Part shown: one piece after another, positions 1 through 10,952 of the stretch
Position numbering within the stretch: position 1 is the first letter of the stretch
Layout: each line of letters opens with the position of its first letter
DNA from: Trematomus loennbergii
Taxonomy: Eukaryota; Chordata; Actinopteri; Perciformes; Nototheniidae
Direction of reading: 5' to 3'
DNA length: 64,000 bases
NCBI GenBank assembly: GCA_012861695.1
Contig: JAAOOA010000096.1
Location: forward strand, 434,001-498,000
Made by a program: the position numbers and the translations under genes
The notes under the pieces: generated by a model
What the model was told of the DNA's origin: nothing
The model's input: the letters and a program-made list of their open reading frames with translations, nothing else
The model's database searches: none

Positions 1-1457
1 AGAGTTTAACATCAGTACCTCTGGAGGTAATTCTGATGCAAATGTGTGTGAAGACTGGCAGATAAATGCCTTTGGCTGCTGAATGAGGTCCAGGTGGGAG
101 TGTGTTATATGTTCAGAGAGTGAAAGGCAGAAAGAAGAAAAAGATGCTGTGTGGTGGAGAAAAAAAATCTACAAATCCTAAACAAAATGCCGATGGCAGC
201 TGTGCTGACTCGCCTCTTAGCGCATTGTGACGGGCTTTGCTCTATTTCATGTGAGTATCATCCTCCCTGCCTCCCTGCTTACCTCTCTATCAAACACTCA
301 CGCGCCTCCTCTATCAGTTAGCGTATAAACCACACGCTGTTCCAGGGTGATTAGCCTGCTACTCCTCATCTTTCACCCAAATGACTTATTTGGACCATTT
401 CCTCTGTAGGAAGGATGCGACAGACGAGAAAAGATACAAACATGAGACCTAAGCATGAAGTCAAGATGTATTTAAGGATTACTCTGGCATTTTGAGTTTT
501 AGCCTCTTCTTTTTTCTGGGCAAAGACTTGGTGAGGCTTTTTTGTCTTGCTTAGCTTTTTTATTCGGGTAGCTAAGCTAATTTCTTACTCTATTTGATTG
601 CACTGCCATTATACCTTTGGTCAGGCTATTGACCATTATCTTCTCTATTGAAGCTTATGAATAGTTCTTGGTTTTTTTAAGAGGGTGAGATAAAAAAGCT
701 TGTTCAAATCTCGTGTCATCACAGAGTGGAAGTAGGAAATGGTAAACCTGTCTTAGCAAGAAGATTGTGGACAGATTGATGTTAATTGTCACTTTCAAGA
801 AGCTTATCTGTAATTTTGAGTGTTGCTGAACTATTTATTAAGTGATATGTACACAAGATGAACAACCATGATATGCCCATCAAGGCTGGTTCTTTGGTAT
901 CCTGTCTCACTTCTGGTTACACTTACCGTCAATGTCCTACACGTGGCCATTTGAAGGTTGTAAGTTGAAATAAACAGAACTTTGAGGTACTCCACACCAC
1001 AGAGACACTTCATATCAAAGTGTATGACATTGTGCTGCGTCCATTTTGTCCTTGGCCTTAAAGTGTGATTGTCGTATGATGAAGATGATCATGCTCACTG
1101 CTTTCATGATGTTAGATAAATATATGATTGACAGGAGTTTTACAATTGGAAAAAAAAACACCAATATGATTATTACTAAAATAAAACAGAATAACAGAAT
1201 AACAGATTCTCATCACCCAGTTTGCTCTGGGTGTGTGTATTACATTTGCTTTATCCTGCTATGTTAAAAGACTAAATGTTCACCATCTAAATTTAATATG
1301 ATTATGGAAAAGTGTAAACGATGCAGAAGTAAAATTTACAAGGCATTTAAACATGTATGTGCTAATAAGAGCCCATTTTAGCCATGTTAAAAGAAATGTA
1401 AATGGAGCACTTAAAACCTAGAGCTGCAGTTCATGTATTCTAAGACCTGTTCATGGA
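1..1457. other. Non-coding stretch, no gene recognised
   Basis: The sequence is AT-leaning and single-copy in appearance, and no long frame resembles a known protein. A short ATG-led run at 187-250 is followed directly by a donor-like GTGAGTAT. Without a partner exon it cannot be called coding. No transposon ends were recognised. Confidence 0.4.
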
Positions 1458-1533
1458 GTGTGTGTGTGTGTGTGTGGTGTGTGTGTGTGTGGTGGTGTGT
1501 GTGTGGTGTGTGTGTGTGTGTGTGTGTGTGTGT
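1458..1533. repeat. (TG)n microsatellite, interrupted
   Basis: A run of TG dinucleotides is broken by several extra G bases (TGTGGTGTG). Open frames across it encode only Cys-Val repeats and are not genes. Confidence 0.95.
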
Positions 1534-2504
1534 TGTCACATGCTGCAGGTTGTGTGTCTCTGTGCATGTTAGAAATAACACCTTGTGTGTGTGTGTTAAT
1601 TACCAGCACATACACAGACCCTAATGCCTTTCAAATTAACTCCCTATACTCCCTTCTTTAAATCTGGGACTCTAATGAATGGTGAAATTGAAAATCCCCA
1701 TATTGATGTCATCTCCTGTCAATGTGATACACTGATATATTTTTTCACCTATTATTAAGCAAGCATTGCCTTTAAAAGTCAAATACCCCTGCTGTTCCTT
1801 TAAAGGCCATCACTAGCCTTTTTAAGCACATACTAATAATTGCCTTGACAAACCCAGGCCTTGGTATCAATTAGCACCTGAATGGGGGACTGCGGCTGGA
1901 TTTAATGGGAGCTGTTAGTGTGCCAGCGGATCGTGAGTGCTACATAAAACTCAACACGCTTCCTACAGTAAGTGCCTGGCCAAACACGTTTTTTTTTCAC
2001 CAATCTGTCTGACTTAAGGCTTTTGTTTCATTTCTATCCGCCTTTGACCAGCTAATGGAGCAGGTCTCACAGCCTGGCATGAGCCGCCACTCAGCCTGAA
2101 CAGGAAATTAAAAGACAAATAACTACAATAATATTGCAAGAATTGCTCATATATACTTTGGACAGGGGGAAATCTTGGCATGTAAAATATGTAAATTCAA
2201 GGAAAATGAACCTTATTGCAGATGAAAATGACCTAGAACATTAAAAGGATTTGGTGCAATGTAACAATCCAATACATACTCAGTATGTAGAGAAGTTGTG
2301 AAAACAGATTATTAAGACAAGGTTCAAAACGGGGCGAAAACACACAAGACAGAAAAAAGTAAATACTGTGGATGCATTACTTTAAACATTGATAACCTTG
2401 ATTTAATGAATTGCAAACAAAATGTATAATGAAATGTCTGAATGAAATGTTGAAAGAGGCCACTTGAAGCAATGAAACAAACACTGCAGCTCTACTGAAC
2501 TATG
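1534..2504. other. Non-coding stretch
   Basis: No coding frame or repeat family was recognised. The part around 1855-1975 has balanced, non-repetitive composition reminiscent of a conserved non-coding element, but this cannot be tested without alignment. Confidence 0.3.
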
Positions 2505-3087
2505 TTATGGCGCATTTCCACTGCAGGGCCTCGCACGGCTTAGAACGGTATAGTTAGGCCTTGGTAGGCCAGGCTCACTTTATGCTGCGTTTCCATTACA
2601 GTTTAGGAACTGGGGCAGTAACTATAGTAACGCAGTGTAGGCGGAGCCGTGACGTCATCTTCAATGCGAACCACAAAACCAACATCAGCCGTTAGCTGTT
2701 AGCACTCAGAGCTCACAGCTCCTCATATGTTCAGAAACTAGACAAAAGTGAAACAAGTACAAACCACAGACTGTCTGTGTCATGGCGAATACAGTCGCTG
2801 GTTTATTTATGTCTGTATAGGCCGTTGTGAGTGTGGACGGTCGGAGCATATCAGGGTTGCCAACTTTGGGTACCTGGCTGGAGTGAGATTTTGATATCAT
2901 GGGTTTAATTCGGTTTAATTACACATATGCGCACGAAATGACTGCTATCGTGTCAGCAGAGACCTTAGCATATATATAGGATATATACAATATATACAAA
3001 TACACAATAATGGACACAGACTATAAAGGGCACAAAGTTTCATTCACTAATGAAAGTCAAACATGTTTGTTTCCACTGTTTTATTGT

Positions 3088-3346
3088 GTGCCTGTCGCGA
3101 TAAGCAATTAATTGCTTATCGTACGATAAATAAAAATGAACTCGATAACTTTTCTGACCTCGATAAATTGCCATTTACATGAGGATGTGACTAGCAGTTG
3201 AAAGGATGTACTTGAATTATTATTATATATATCATTATGTCAGTGGTTAAAATGGTCATACAACGGTGCCGACAATATTATCGTTTATCGCAATAATTTC
3301 CAGGAAAATGTATCCAACAAAATTAATTATCGTGAGAGGCCTATAC
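3088..3346. mobile_element. Small hAT-like MITE, third nesting level
   Basis: The imperfect terminal repeats are TGCCTGTCGCGATAAG on the left and, read inward from the right, TAGGCCTCTCACGATAA. The interior is rich in CGATAA/TTATCG motifs. A perfect 24-bp palindrome occupies 3098-3121 at the left end. It is non-coding. Boundaries are uncertain by several bases because the target duplication is not clear. Confidence 0.55.
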
Positions 3347-4120
3347 ATGAAACACACACACACAAACAAATCTACAGACTTACTCCAAACTGCCAAATAT
3401 ATTAATTAACACACTCTCACTCTCATATACTCTTTGACTCTATTTTGGCCTAGTAGAACAATAAGCAGCAGACTTTTACTTTTTTATCATTTCTACTGGA
3501 TCTTAGATCTGCGCATGCGCAATACGGGTCGGCAGTTGCGGAGTATTTTTGTTGGGTAATCTATGGTAGGGCTAACCCATACAGTGGTGGGGCTCAAGTC
3601 AGTATTCCCAATGTAATTACATACACGCCCCCCGACAGTGAAACGCCACGCGTGAGGTTTAGATTATTTCCCTGTCTCAATCCAAATTGAACTGTATGAA
3701 ATAAAAAGGCACATTTGTCTTGTAGTAAATAAAAAGGGCGACCTGGAGCCAATCCTGCAATTTCCCCACAGGTGAAAGAGTTGACATGCTGAAAACCCAA
3801 CCCCTGCAGGGGGGTCTGGGGGATTCTCCCCCAGGAGATTCTTTTAAATACTAACATAAAATACACATTCTGGTACTCTCTTGAGAAGAAAAATAAATAA
3901 ATCTATCACTACACGACATATTTAAAAAAATGAATGCCATATTAGTTTTTTGTTACTTTGTTCTGAAAGCTGAACCTGCTGCTCCTCACAGAGAGAAGAG
4001 GGAAGAGGCTGTGTGAATTACTTTACATTGTGGATAAGGTGGATAGCCCCCATTGTTCTGTGTGTCAAAATGAAAGACAGCCCACACACCTATCAATCAT
4101 CAAACCGTGGGGTCTTATTT

Positions 4121-4152
4121 CATTACGTGTTGATTTCTATCAACACGTAATG
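4121..4152. repeat. Perfect 14-bp stem hairpin
   Basis: CATTACGTGTTGAT and its exact reverse complement are separated by four bases (TTCT). The hairpin lies inside the hAT-like element 2852-4429 and probably belongs to that element or to a small insertion in it. Confidence 0.85.
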
Positions 4153-4807
4153 TTGTATCGATGTATAGAGATGTACTACCGCAAAAGTATTCTCCGTCGG
4201 GACTTCCTGCAACAACACCACGCCGTTATCGTGATTCTGATTGGCCAGAAGACATTATCAAAGATGTTCTATTGAGAAGACGATCACTACGTGACAAAAG
4301 TTTTCAAAACCGTTTCTAGTCTTCGGTATTCTTGTTTTTGGCGTGAGAATAGTTTGGGCAGCGTGAGAGCGTGAGATTGAGAGTGAAAGCGTGTGTCACA
4401 CGCCAGATGCGTGAGAGTTGGCAACCCTGAGCATATACAACGTTAGCTTAGCCATCTCCATTCAGACAACACGCATTTTAAAAGGTTTTTCGCCTGCCGT
4501 CTGTCTGCAGACTTGTCAAGCTTATTCATGGTTTTTACTAACCGGTATCAGTATGTTGTTACTTGGGCATCATTTTGAAACGTGTATTACAATTAAATCA
4601 CGGTAAAATATGTTCATTTTGTTGTAGTTGCCAGCGATTCTCTCACTAGTTTAGCATACTCGTTGGCCCGGAAAGAACCTGGATTTTGGAGAGCCAGAAA
4701 ACTGTGAAAAAGTAGCCGCTAGCTGGAACTACGCCTAGTGGAAACGCAACCAAAAACGGGCCGGCACGCTTAAACCGCGCTCCGCACTGTAGTGGAAATG
4801 CGCCATC

Positions 4808-5314
4808 AGACTCCTTCACCTCATTTTTTTTTTTTTGGCCCAAATATAGCTGTATTGGTTTTATTCTCACCACTCTCATAAACTCTTATCAATCAATAAT
4901 ACAGGTGTACTGTTCTGTCTAACACTTTTGTGGTGGAGGAACACAGGAAAGGGCAAAAACCAATGTATCAAAATGATGGGCAGGATTGAGACACAGAATG
5001 CAAAATGTATTGTTTTTGACACTACAGAGACCCACAAGCCATAGTTTGTCGTATATTCCCTTGCACAAAGTTGAACACATTTGGGTTGTATTTAACATTA
5101 GGTAAACAGGCATAAAGCTTAAGTATGGTTTCAATGGTTTCTTTTATTCTAATCAAATACACATGGTAAACATCTGCATTCAAATACCTTCCATACTGGT
5201 TTGAGTTGTTTGAATGTAGCAATGTCCATGTAAAGGATTATATTTAACACATCCTAGCCAATCACAAATCAGTATTTTGCATTGCCATGGCATAATGTTC
5301 CCAATAATCATTAC
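4808..5314. other. Non-coding stretch between transposons
   Basis: No gene, repeat end or motif was recognised. Short open frames on the minus strand have no protein-like features. Confidence 0.4.
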
Positions 5315-5474
5315 TAGGGATGCTCCGATCGATCGGTCACCGATCGAGATCGGCCGATACTCACTCTCTGCCGATCGATCGGTGCTCTCTAAACATGCCG
5401 ATCGCGAGAGCCGATCAGCATGACGTAAAATATATGACACTTTTCTCTGTGCGCGGCAAAACAAGCTCGCCAAA

Positions 5475-5579
5475 ATGGCTTCCCCGGTCTGGCATTATTT
5501 TAAGGTGTCCGAAAAAGACAGTAAAATAGCGGTATGCAACGTGTGTGAAGCAGAAATCCTGCCGCTCCACCCGCTGTGA
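5475..5579 (+). pseudogene. hAT transposase N-terminal fragment with BED-type zinc finger start
   Basis: A 34-codon frame opens at ATG 5475 and stops at 5577-5579. It reads MASPVWHYFKVSEKDSKIAV and then CNVC. The W-x-YF aromatic block, the D-S-K-I-A-x-C spacing and the first CxxC pair are the hallmark of the BED zinc finger, a DNA-binding domain at the N-terminus of many hAT transposases and of ZBED proteins. The second half of the finger (the H/C pair) and the RNase-H-like catalytic domain are missing. The fragment lies inside hAT terminal repeats in the element's sense direction, so it is read as a deletion remnant and not as a host gene. Confidence 0.8.
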
Positions 5580-5930
5580 CGGACCGGTGAGCGGAGCAGA
5601 ACACACATTAAGAGTTAGACCTAACACACTTAGCTATTTTATCTACCTCTGGAACAAGCTAAACTAGTTATAAATATGTTTATTCTTCACTGTCGGGTCA
5701 CTCATTACTGGATCAGTGAGCTGCATACTGACAGGCTGTCAGGAGAGGAGAGAAGAGGGGGAGAGAGGGGGAGGAGAGGGGGAGAGAGGAAAAGAGAGCG
5801 CTTCCGCTCATTTCTCCCGTGTTATTATCCAAAGTTAATATAAACTTGAATAATGTACATAATTTGAATGTAATAATTAAGTTGATTGTTGTTTGTGGAA
5901 GCTCCAGTGAATGAGCCCCATTAACTGAGT

Positions 5931-5973
5931 TTTAAACATCACTTTAAATGGAAGATTTAAAGTGATGTTTAAA
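5931..5973. repeat. Perfect 19-bp stem hairpin
   Basis: TTTAAACATCACTTTAAAT is followed after five bases (GGAAG) by its exact reverse complement. The 13 bases starting at 5946 are also complementary to those just beyond the right arm, so alternative foldings exist. It lies in the right part of the hAT element 5315-6078. Confidence 0.85.
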
Positions 5974-6078
5974 TCTTCCATTTAGGCCCCGCCCACTCGA
6001 TCGGATCGGTATCCGCCGATACTGATTCCGATACTGATTCCGGCGATCGGCCCCAAAATTGGCGATCGGAGCATCCTA

Positions 6079-7632
6079 CCAAAAAAAGACATCATCTAGT
6101 TTAAACCAAGCTTAATGTTGTAAAAGTAATGTTGGTCCACATTATATAGAAAGATTGATAAAGGTAGATATAAATACTACGTGTGTATATAAAACCTTTA
6201 GTTATAGGAGGGCAAGGCCATAGCACAATGTGAGTTCAGGATGTGTAGACACTTTGTGGATCCGTCCTGCGTGTTCTGGAGCCAGATATTAGTGTGAAAC
6301 TCAAACATGAGAAGATCAGGAGCCGCGGTGGCTTCTCTTCCCAGCCTTCATGTGAGCGCTCTGGAGGGAACGCGTCCGAGCCTGAGGGATGAGGAATGGC
6401 CTTAATGAAGGCGGACAAGCCGGAATACATGCATAAGAAAGATTTTAAATATTGATATGATGTCACTACACAGCTGCATACACGGGTTACACTGGATCGG
6501 TTAGCTCTTGATGGCCCTCGTCTAATACGGCAGCACAAGGGGATGATTAGGCTCATCAGAGGTGATTGTGTATTCTGTGGGAGGTGCAAACACAACGCAC
6601 GCACCATTTGAAGCAAAGCGGCCTCCTGTCTTTCTGTGCCGCTCAATGGACGACTGTGCTATGAATTTATTTGCACACAGTAAATTATTCACAGGCTGAT
6701 GTGATTTACAGCTAGTGCATTTATATCATACGGCTATTCAAAGTATTAATGGGCTTTTATTAAAGGGCTTCATCAAGGTGCAGCAGGCTTTTCAGGGGCC
6801 TGGAATAAATGGTCTTTTAATTGTTCAAAGACGTGTGAGGTGAATGGATGGGATCAATTTGAAGAAGTGTTCCTTTCATAAGGCCAGAGCTGTAAGCATA
6901 GAGTTTCCAATTAACACAACAACATCAAATCAAATCCCAAACAAATACACCAAAATGTTATCCATGGAAGGCATCAGAAGTCCCACACAGGGCCAGCAGC
7001 AGAGATGAAGTGGATGTGAGACTGTTGGGTAAGTATGAGGCGAGAGGGTTGAAAAGAGGGGTATGTTCAACATTACATAAACATGAGGGATACACAAGTT
7101 TCCATGCCGTGCCGAGGCGGCTCAGTGTTTACTGTGAGCCCTCGCAGTTAAAACAAATCTTCAGGTCAAACTTCAGGCCTGTTCGCTGAGGCGCGGGTCA
7201 GTGTTAAATTATTCAACCGGCCCGGGACTGCGAGACGGACCAGATCAAGCGAGTCGAGTGATGCCAGCAACACGCCAGAGACCCAGCGGAATCCACTCCA
7301 AAACACTGTAAACACCAACCAGTTTCAAGCCCTATTTATTTAAATACCAGCGACCTGCGCAGATGTTGTGAAAAATCTGAAAATAACATGTTTCTCACAC
7401 TACATCTCGACGTGAGGGTGAGTGAAGTGAGAGACCAGAGTCTGAGCTGGACTCTGATCTCCCTGATCAGTGAGTCACTTTGAATTGCATGTTATTTACT
7501 GTTCTGTGTTTGAGAAGTCTTTGGAAAACATTACATACATTGTGCTCATAGTAGCTGAGAGCTTTTTTAACCTCTTAAGCACGGCGGTCCCCCCATTGGA
7601 CCCCTCCCACCCTTTTTTTTTTCCGAGATAAT
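6079..7632. other. Non-coding stretch, possible conserved elements
   Basis: No gene was recognised. A segment at about 6700-6840 has a homeodomain-site-rich composition (repeated ATTAA/TTAAT) typical of developmental enhancers. This is a compositional impression only. A possible TTAA-type element end (TTAACCTCTTAAGCACGG) lies near 7569-7586 but no partner end was found. Confidence 0.3.
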
Positions 7633-8584
7633 GTCTCAGGGCTTCAACATTTATGAAACTATTAATGTGTAGCGACAGATTAACGGGAAGAATCTCAGCT
7701 AACTGAAGATATGAACCATTTTGACCAAAACAAAACGAAGAAGCGTCTAAATGACCCCTGAGCGAAAAAATTCTAACGCACACAATTCAAGATAAAAATA
7801 CCCTTATTACTTATCGTAGCTGCACATACAATATAGCCGATTAAAGCTGAGACTCCACTGATTATTTTTATAGTATCATCACTGAGCGATCCGAACTTGC
7901 GACAGGGGAAGCAAACACAGACATCACAACACGTACCTTTACGGAGCTTTTACGGCAGATCGTCTCACCGTAGCTGTCAATCTGATCAAAAGACGTGTTC
8001 AATGGCATTAAAACGAAAAGTCAGAATCAATATAGATGTTTTTTATTTTAAAGAAATTCAGATTTTACATAGTAAAAAACTGTAAATTATAGTGTCTGTC
8101 CAAAAATTATTTTTTACTTATAGTGAAAACTACCCTTGGATGATGGTAAGGTAGACTAAAAGCATTAGGAATCCAAAGTACAACATATAATAAGTACCCT
8201 GTATCAAGATTGATGCAAAACAAGTGACATTTGACCTTTTTAGAGAGGTTTAGCCAAAAACACTCCACCTCTGAGGTGATTTGGGTGGAAATTTTTTTTT
8301 TCATATCTCTGGAACCCATTGGTCGATTTTGATGGTTGACACCTCTTTCTGACCAATAGAATCGAAGGAGATTCTCCCCTCTCACACACATGGTTGAAAA
8401 AAAGGTGGGGGCTTCGCACATGCAATTTTGCATCAGAGTGAACCTATCTCTAGCTCTGATATCTGGAAACGGAAAGGCAGGTTTATTGCTCATGGATTAT
8501 CAGAATCATTTCAAAGGGACACAGACACATTGGATTAACCTATGGATTAACTTCAGCAGCGTTTTATCGTTTTAATGCATTGAA
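7633..8584. repeat. Dispersed repeat copy A, with internal inversion
   Basis: Bases 7633-8016 match 40376-40804 (copy B) in the same direction. Bases 8017-8566 match copy B 40805-41329 in the reverse direction. The inverted part is framed by an inverted repeat (TTCAATGGCATTAAAACG at 7998-8015 and its near complement at 8567-8584). The homology is readable by eye over long stretches, including the run reading CATCAATCTTGATACAGGGT in copy B. The family is not recognised and no conserved protein is encoded. Confidence 0.75.
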
Positions 8585-9149
8585 GACCACTTTGGAGAGA
8601 CTACAGAGCCAAGGTAAAAATGTTAGCATTTTTAGCTACCTAGCGTCACCTGTTTTGATTTCTGTTTTTGTTTATAACGTCGCAAATTCAGTGATAATGA
8701 GGGTACCCATCGATTCTGTGTCACCTCACGATGTGAATCGATGTCATGGATGTGGAGAAAAGATAAATAATAAGGTTTTGTGAGTGATTTTCGCTCTTTG
8801 CTAATTCAGAGGCTCAGTGTTAGCATTGTGGGTTTTCTTTCAACCCAGTCTCACGGCATTTCGTGTTATTAGTCACGAATTAATTTAATCTATTGATTCG
8901 TGTTCACCAACACGATTTTCACCTTTTTTTCGTGTCACACAGAACGATTTTAAATGCAATGTATTTCTATTGGTAGTATGTTTCGTGCCTGCAACACGTC
9001 TTTTTGTCCGGTGTCAGTACCATATGTGTTCGGCCTACCATATGTGTTCGGGGTCCGTCGCTTACCAATGACGTCACGCATTGTGATTGGCTGTACGGTA
9101 TGGACATGCTTTTATTTTGAAGGAGAGTTAGCGCAGTTGACAGGAAGTC

Positions 9150-9962
9150 TTTGTTGCTTTGGAAACAACGTGACAGAGTTTAACGGAGAAAAGTAATATC
9201 TACATATAAAGACGGAGAAAGTAAACGATAACGTTTATGGTTAAGTGTTAGCACCCCCCGAAGAGGCACAAGCTCTTACGTTGATATTGGAGATTTCAAT
9301 AAATTCAATTTGAAAAAAAACGGGAAAAAACAAACAAAACGAATATCCGAATAACGAAATTGAAACCCGAAATAGTACTCCAACGAACGGATATTCGGGT
9401 ACAGTAGGGCTGTACCCGAATACTATAATAAAGTTATAGTAAATAATAACAAACTCCAGTGTTAGAATTCCATAATTCCAATTCATAAATAAAATGAAAT
9501 GCAAATAACATTTTCTTGGCTGTGGACTTGTACTCTCCATAATTATGTTGAGCTCATGGTAATCTAATTCAATAAAAATAACTGCAATGAACATATAGCA
9601 TTTTCTGACTCGTAAAATGATTGGATATAGTGTAATTTGGTAAATGATTCTGTGTTGAAAATGTATATCTTTAAAAACTGCGTTGGTGTATTAGGCGGGC
9701 CATACTATTTTTTTTTTTGTAAATCGATCGAGAGGGGTGTTCAAATAACGTATTTTGGTGTGTAGAACACACATCTATTTAGATTTATTTATTTTGAAGT
9801 TGTTGCTATGGAAACAACATGACGGAGAAAAAAGTAATATCTTCTACATATAATAACAGACAAAGTAAAGAATGAAGTGTATGTTTAAATGTTAGCACCC
9901 CCCGAAGAGGCTCAAGCTCTTACGTTGAGTCTGGAGTTTCAATACATTCGGAATTTGACCGT
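9150..9962. repeat. Direct repeat pair inside the long-TIR element
   Basis: A unit of about 150 bp at 9150-9305 recurs at 9797-9960. Shared landmarks are GTTGCT.TGGAAACAAC, AAAAGTAATATCT and TTAGCACCCCCCGAAGAGGC. The spacer 9306-9796 is AT-rich and holds an inverted repeat TATTCGGGTACA/TGTACCCGAATA (9392-9403, 9411-9422). This may be a partial duplication of the element core or a second insertion. Confidence 0.7.
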
Positions 9963-10128
9963 GTAAAATGTCCTCTTGGGTTACCGTACAGCCAATGCGT
10001 GACGTCATTGGTAAGCGTAACGGACCCGAACACATCTGGTAGGCCGAACACATATGGTACCTACACCGGTCGGGTCTTGGAAGACCAGAAGCTGTGTGGT
10101 TCATAAAAACATGTTACTCAATATCTTA

Positions 10129-10151
10129 CCCTAAGCCTAACCCTAACCCTT
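10129..10151. repeat. Short telomere-like CCCTAA run
   Basis: Three to four CCCTAA-type units, one degenerate, lie in the right arm of the long-TIR element. The run is far too short to show a telomere or a fusion point. Confidence 0.6.
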
Positions 10152-10687
10152 TTATTTTAAATTGTATAATGTCTGAGTTTTTTTGCCATCAGTGAGGAAA
10201 AGAAATGGCTCAGAGCCTCAGAATACTGACATCTGTATTTTATGTCATCTTTTTTTCCTTCTAATTTGTTATTATTTGGTGCAGGCACGAAACATACTAC
10301 CAATATAAATACATTGCTTCTAAAATCGTTCTGTGTCAGAATACTTAAATCTGTATTTTTTTAAATGTGTTTTTCCTTCTAATTTGTTATTATTTACATT
10401 GCTTTTAAAATCGTTCTGTGTGACACGAAAAAAATGGCGAAATCGTGTTGGTGAACACGAATAAATAGATTAATTTCGTGACTATAACACGAAATGCCGT
10501 GAGACTGTGTTGTTTCTTTGAAGAAAAAAAAAAAAAGATCAGTTAGATGAGTTTCTTCCCGTTACATGGATATAAAACATTCATAGTTTATTAAATGAAC
10601 ATGCCCTCAGACACTGTTTCCTGCAAGATGTTGCGGCAGTGCCCCGGTACCGGGGTCTCTCGGGTAACTCTTAAGTTACATTCACTA

Positions 10688-10935
10688 TGTCTGTCATTGC
10701 ACTTCCTGTTTTATTTTGTACTTAACTTTCCTTCTCTTTCAGAGCCCTTTACTTCCTGCCATTGTGTGTTTTCCCGCCTGTGAGATTGTCAGCCCCTCCC
10801 TTGATTGTTGCCACCTGTGTCCCATTACCTTTTGTATATAGTCCTCATCTCCCTGTGTCTTGTGCCAGTTCAACTTGTTTCATCTGCAGACAAGAGAGCA
10901 TTTTGAAGCAAGAACCTTTGTTGTTTTTTCCCACA
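10688..10935 (+). mobile_element. LTR-like fragment, Gypsy-type, truncated
   Basis: The segment starts near TGTCTGTCATTGCACTTCC and carries CACCTGTGTCCCATTACC, a TATATAGTC-type promoter-like box, and CATCTCCCTGTGTCTTGTG. This order of motifs resembles fish Gypsy long terminal repeats from memory. No gag, pol or paired LTR is nearby, so it would be a solo or truncated LTR. The assignment rests on recognition, not on alignment. Confidence 0.4.
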
Positions 10936-10952
10936 GTCAAGTTTATTTAGGT

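Larger units (their letters stand above)
2852..4429. mobile_element. hAT-like non-autonomous element nested in the 2508-4805 transposon
   Basis: The ends are CAGGGTTGCCAACT and AGTTGGCAACCCTG. The flanking bases GAGCATAT (2844-2851) recur at 4429-4436, overlapping the last G of the element, which fits an 8-bp hAT target duplication. No transposase frame survives. It contains a further MITE at 3088-3346 and a hairpin at 4121-4152. Confidence 0.75.
2508..4805. mobile_element. Non-autonomous DNA transposon, PIF/Harbinger-like ends, host of nested insertions
   Basis: The left end TGGCGCATTTCCACT is mirrored by AGTGGAAATGCGCCA at 4791-4805. A second inverted pair lies just inside (TGCGTTTCCATTAC near 2585, GTGGAAACGCAACC near 4738), so the element has doubled subterminal repeats. 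The flanks are TTA on the left and TCA on the right, compatible with a mutated 3-bp TWA target site of PIF/Harbinger elements. That assignment is inference. No transposase was found. Most of its length is later insertions (see 2852-4429 and 3088-3346). Confidence 0.65.
5315..6078 (+). mobile_element. hAT element, internally deleted
   Basis: The terminal repeats are TAGGGATGCTCCGATC on the left and GATCGGAGCATCCTA on the right. GATCGG motifs are repeated near both ends (subterminal repeats, as hAT transposases bind). No clear 8-bp target duplication was found. The element keeps the start of its transposase (BED finger at 5475-5579) and contains a GA-rich run (about 5750-5800) and a hairpin (5931-5973). 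At 764 bp it is far shorter than an autonomous hAT, so most of the transposase is gone. Confidence 0.85.
8841..10512. mobile_element. Long-TIR DNA transposon, non-autonomous
   Basis: The left end CAGTCTCACGGCATTTCGTG (8847 on) is the reverse complement of the right end, and the two arms stay homologous for roughly 250 bp, down to a shared TGACGTCA-containing segment near 9070 and 9995. The right arm is longer because a stretch of about 125 bp (with CTTCTAATTTGTTATTATTT) is duplicated near 10257 and 10376. TTTCTTT flanks both sides (8834-8840, 10513-10519), a possible but low-complexity target duplication. Long arms recall MULE or foldback elements. The superfamily is unresolved and no transposase is visible. 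Confidence 0.7.

Noticed and set aside
187..250. Small coding exon with a strong donor (GTGAGTAT)
   Set aside because: It is only 21 codons, with no partner exon or homologue seen. Donor-like sites of this kind are common by chance.
6236..6646. 136-codon minus-strand frame
   Set aside because: It has no recognisable domain, no splice context and ordinary non-coding composition.
10129..10151. Interstitial telomere or chromosome-fusion scar
   Set aside because: Only three to four units inside a transposon arm, which is too short.
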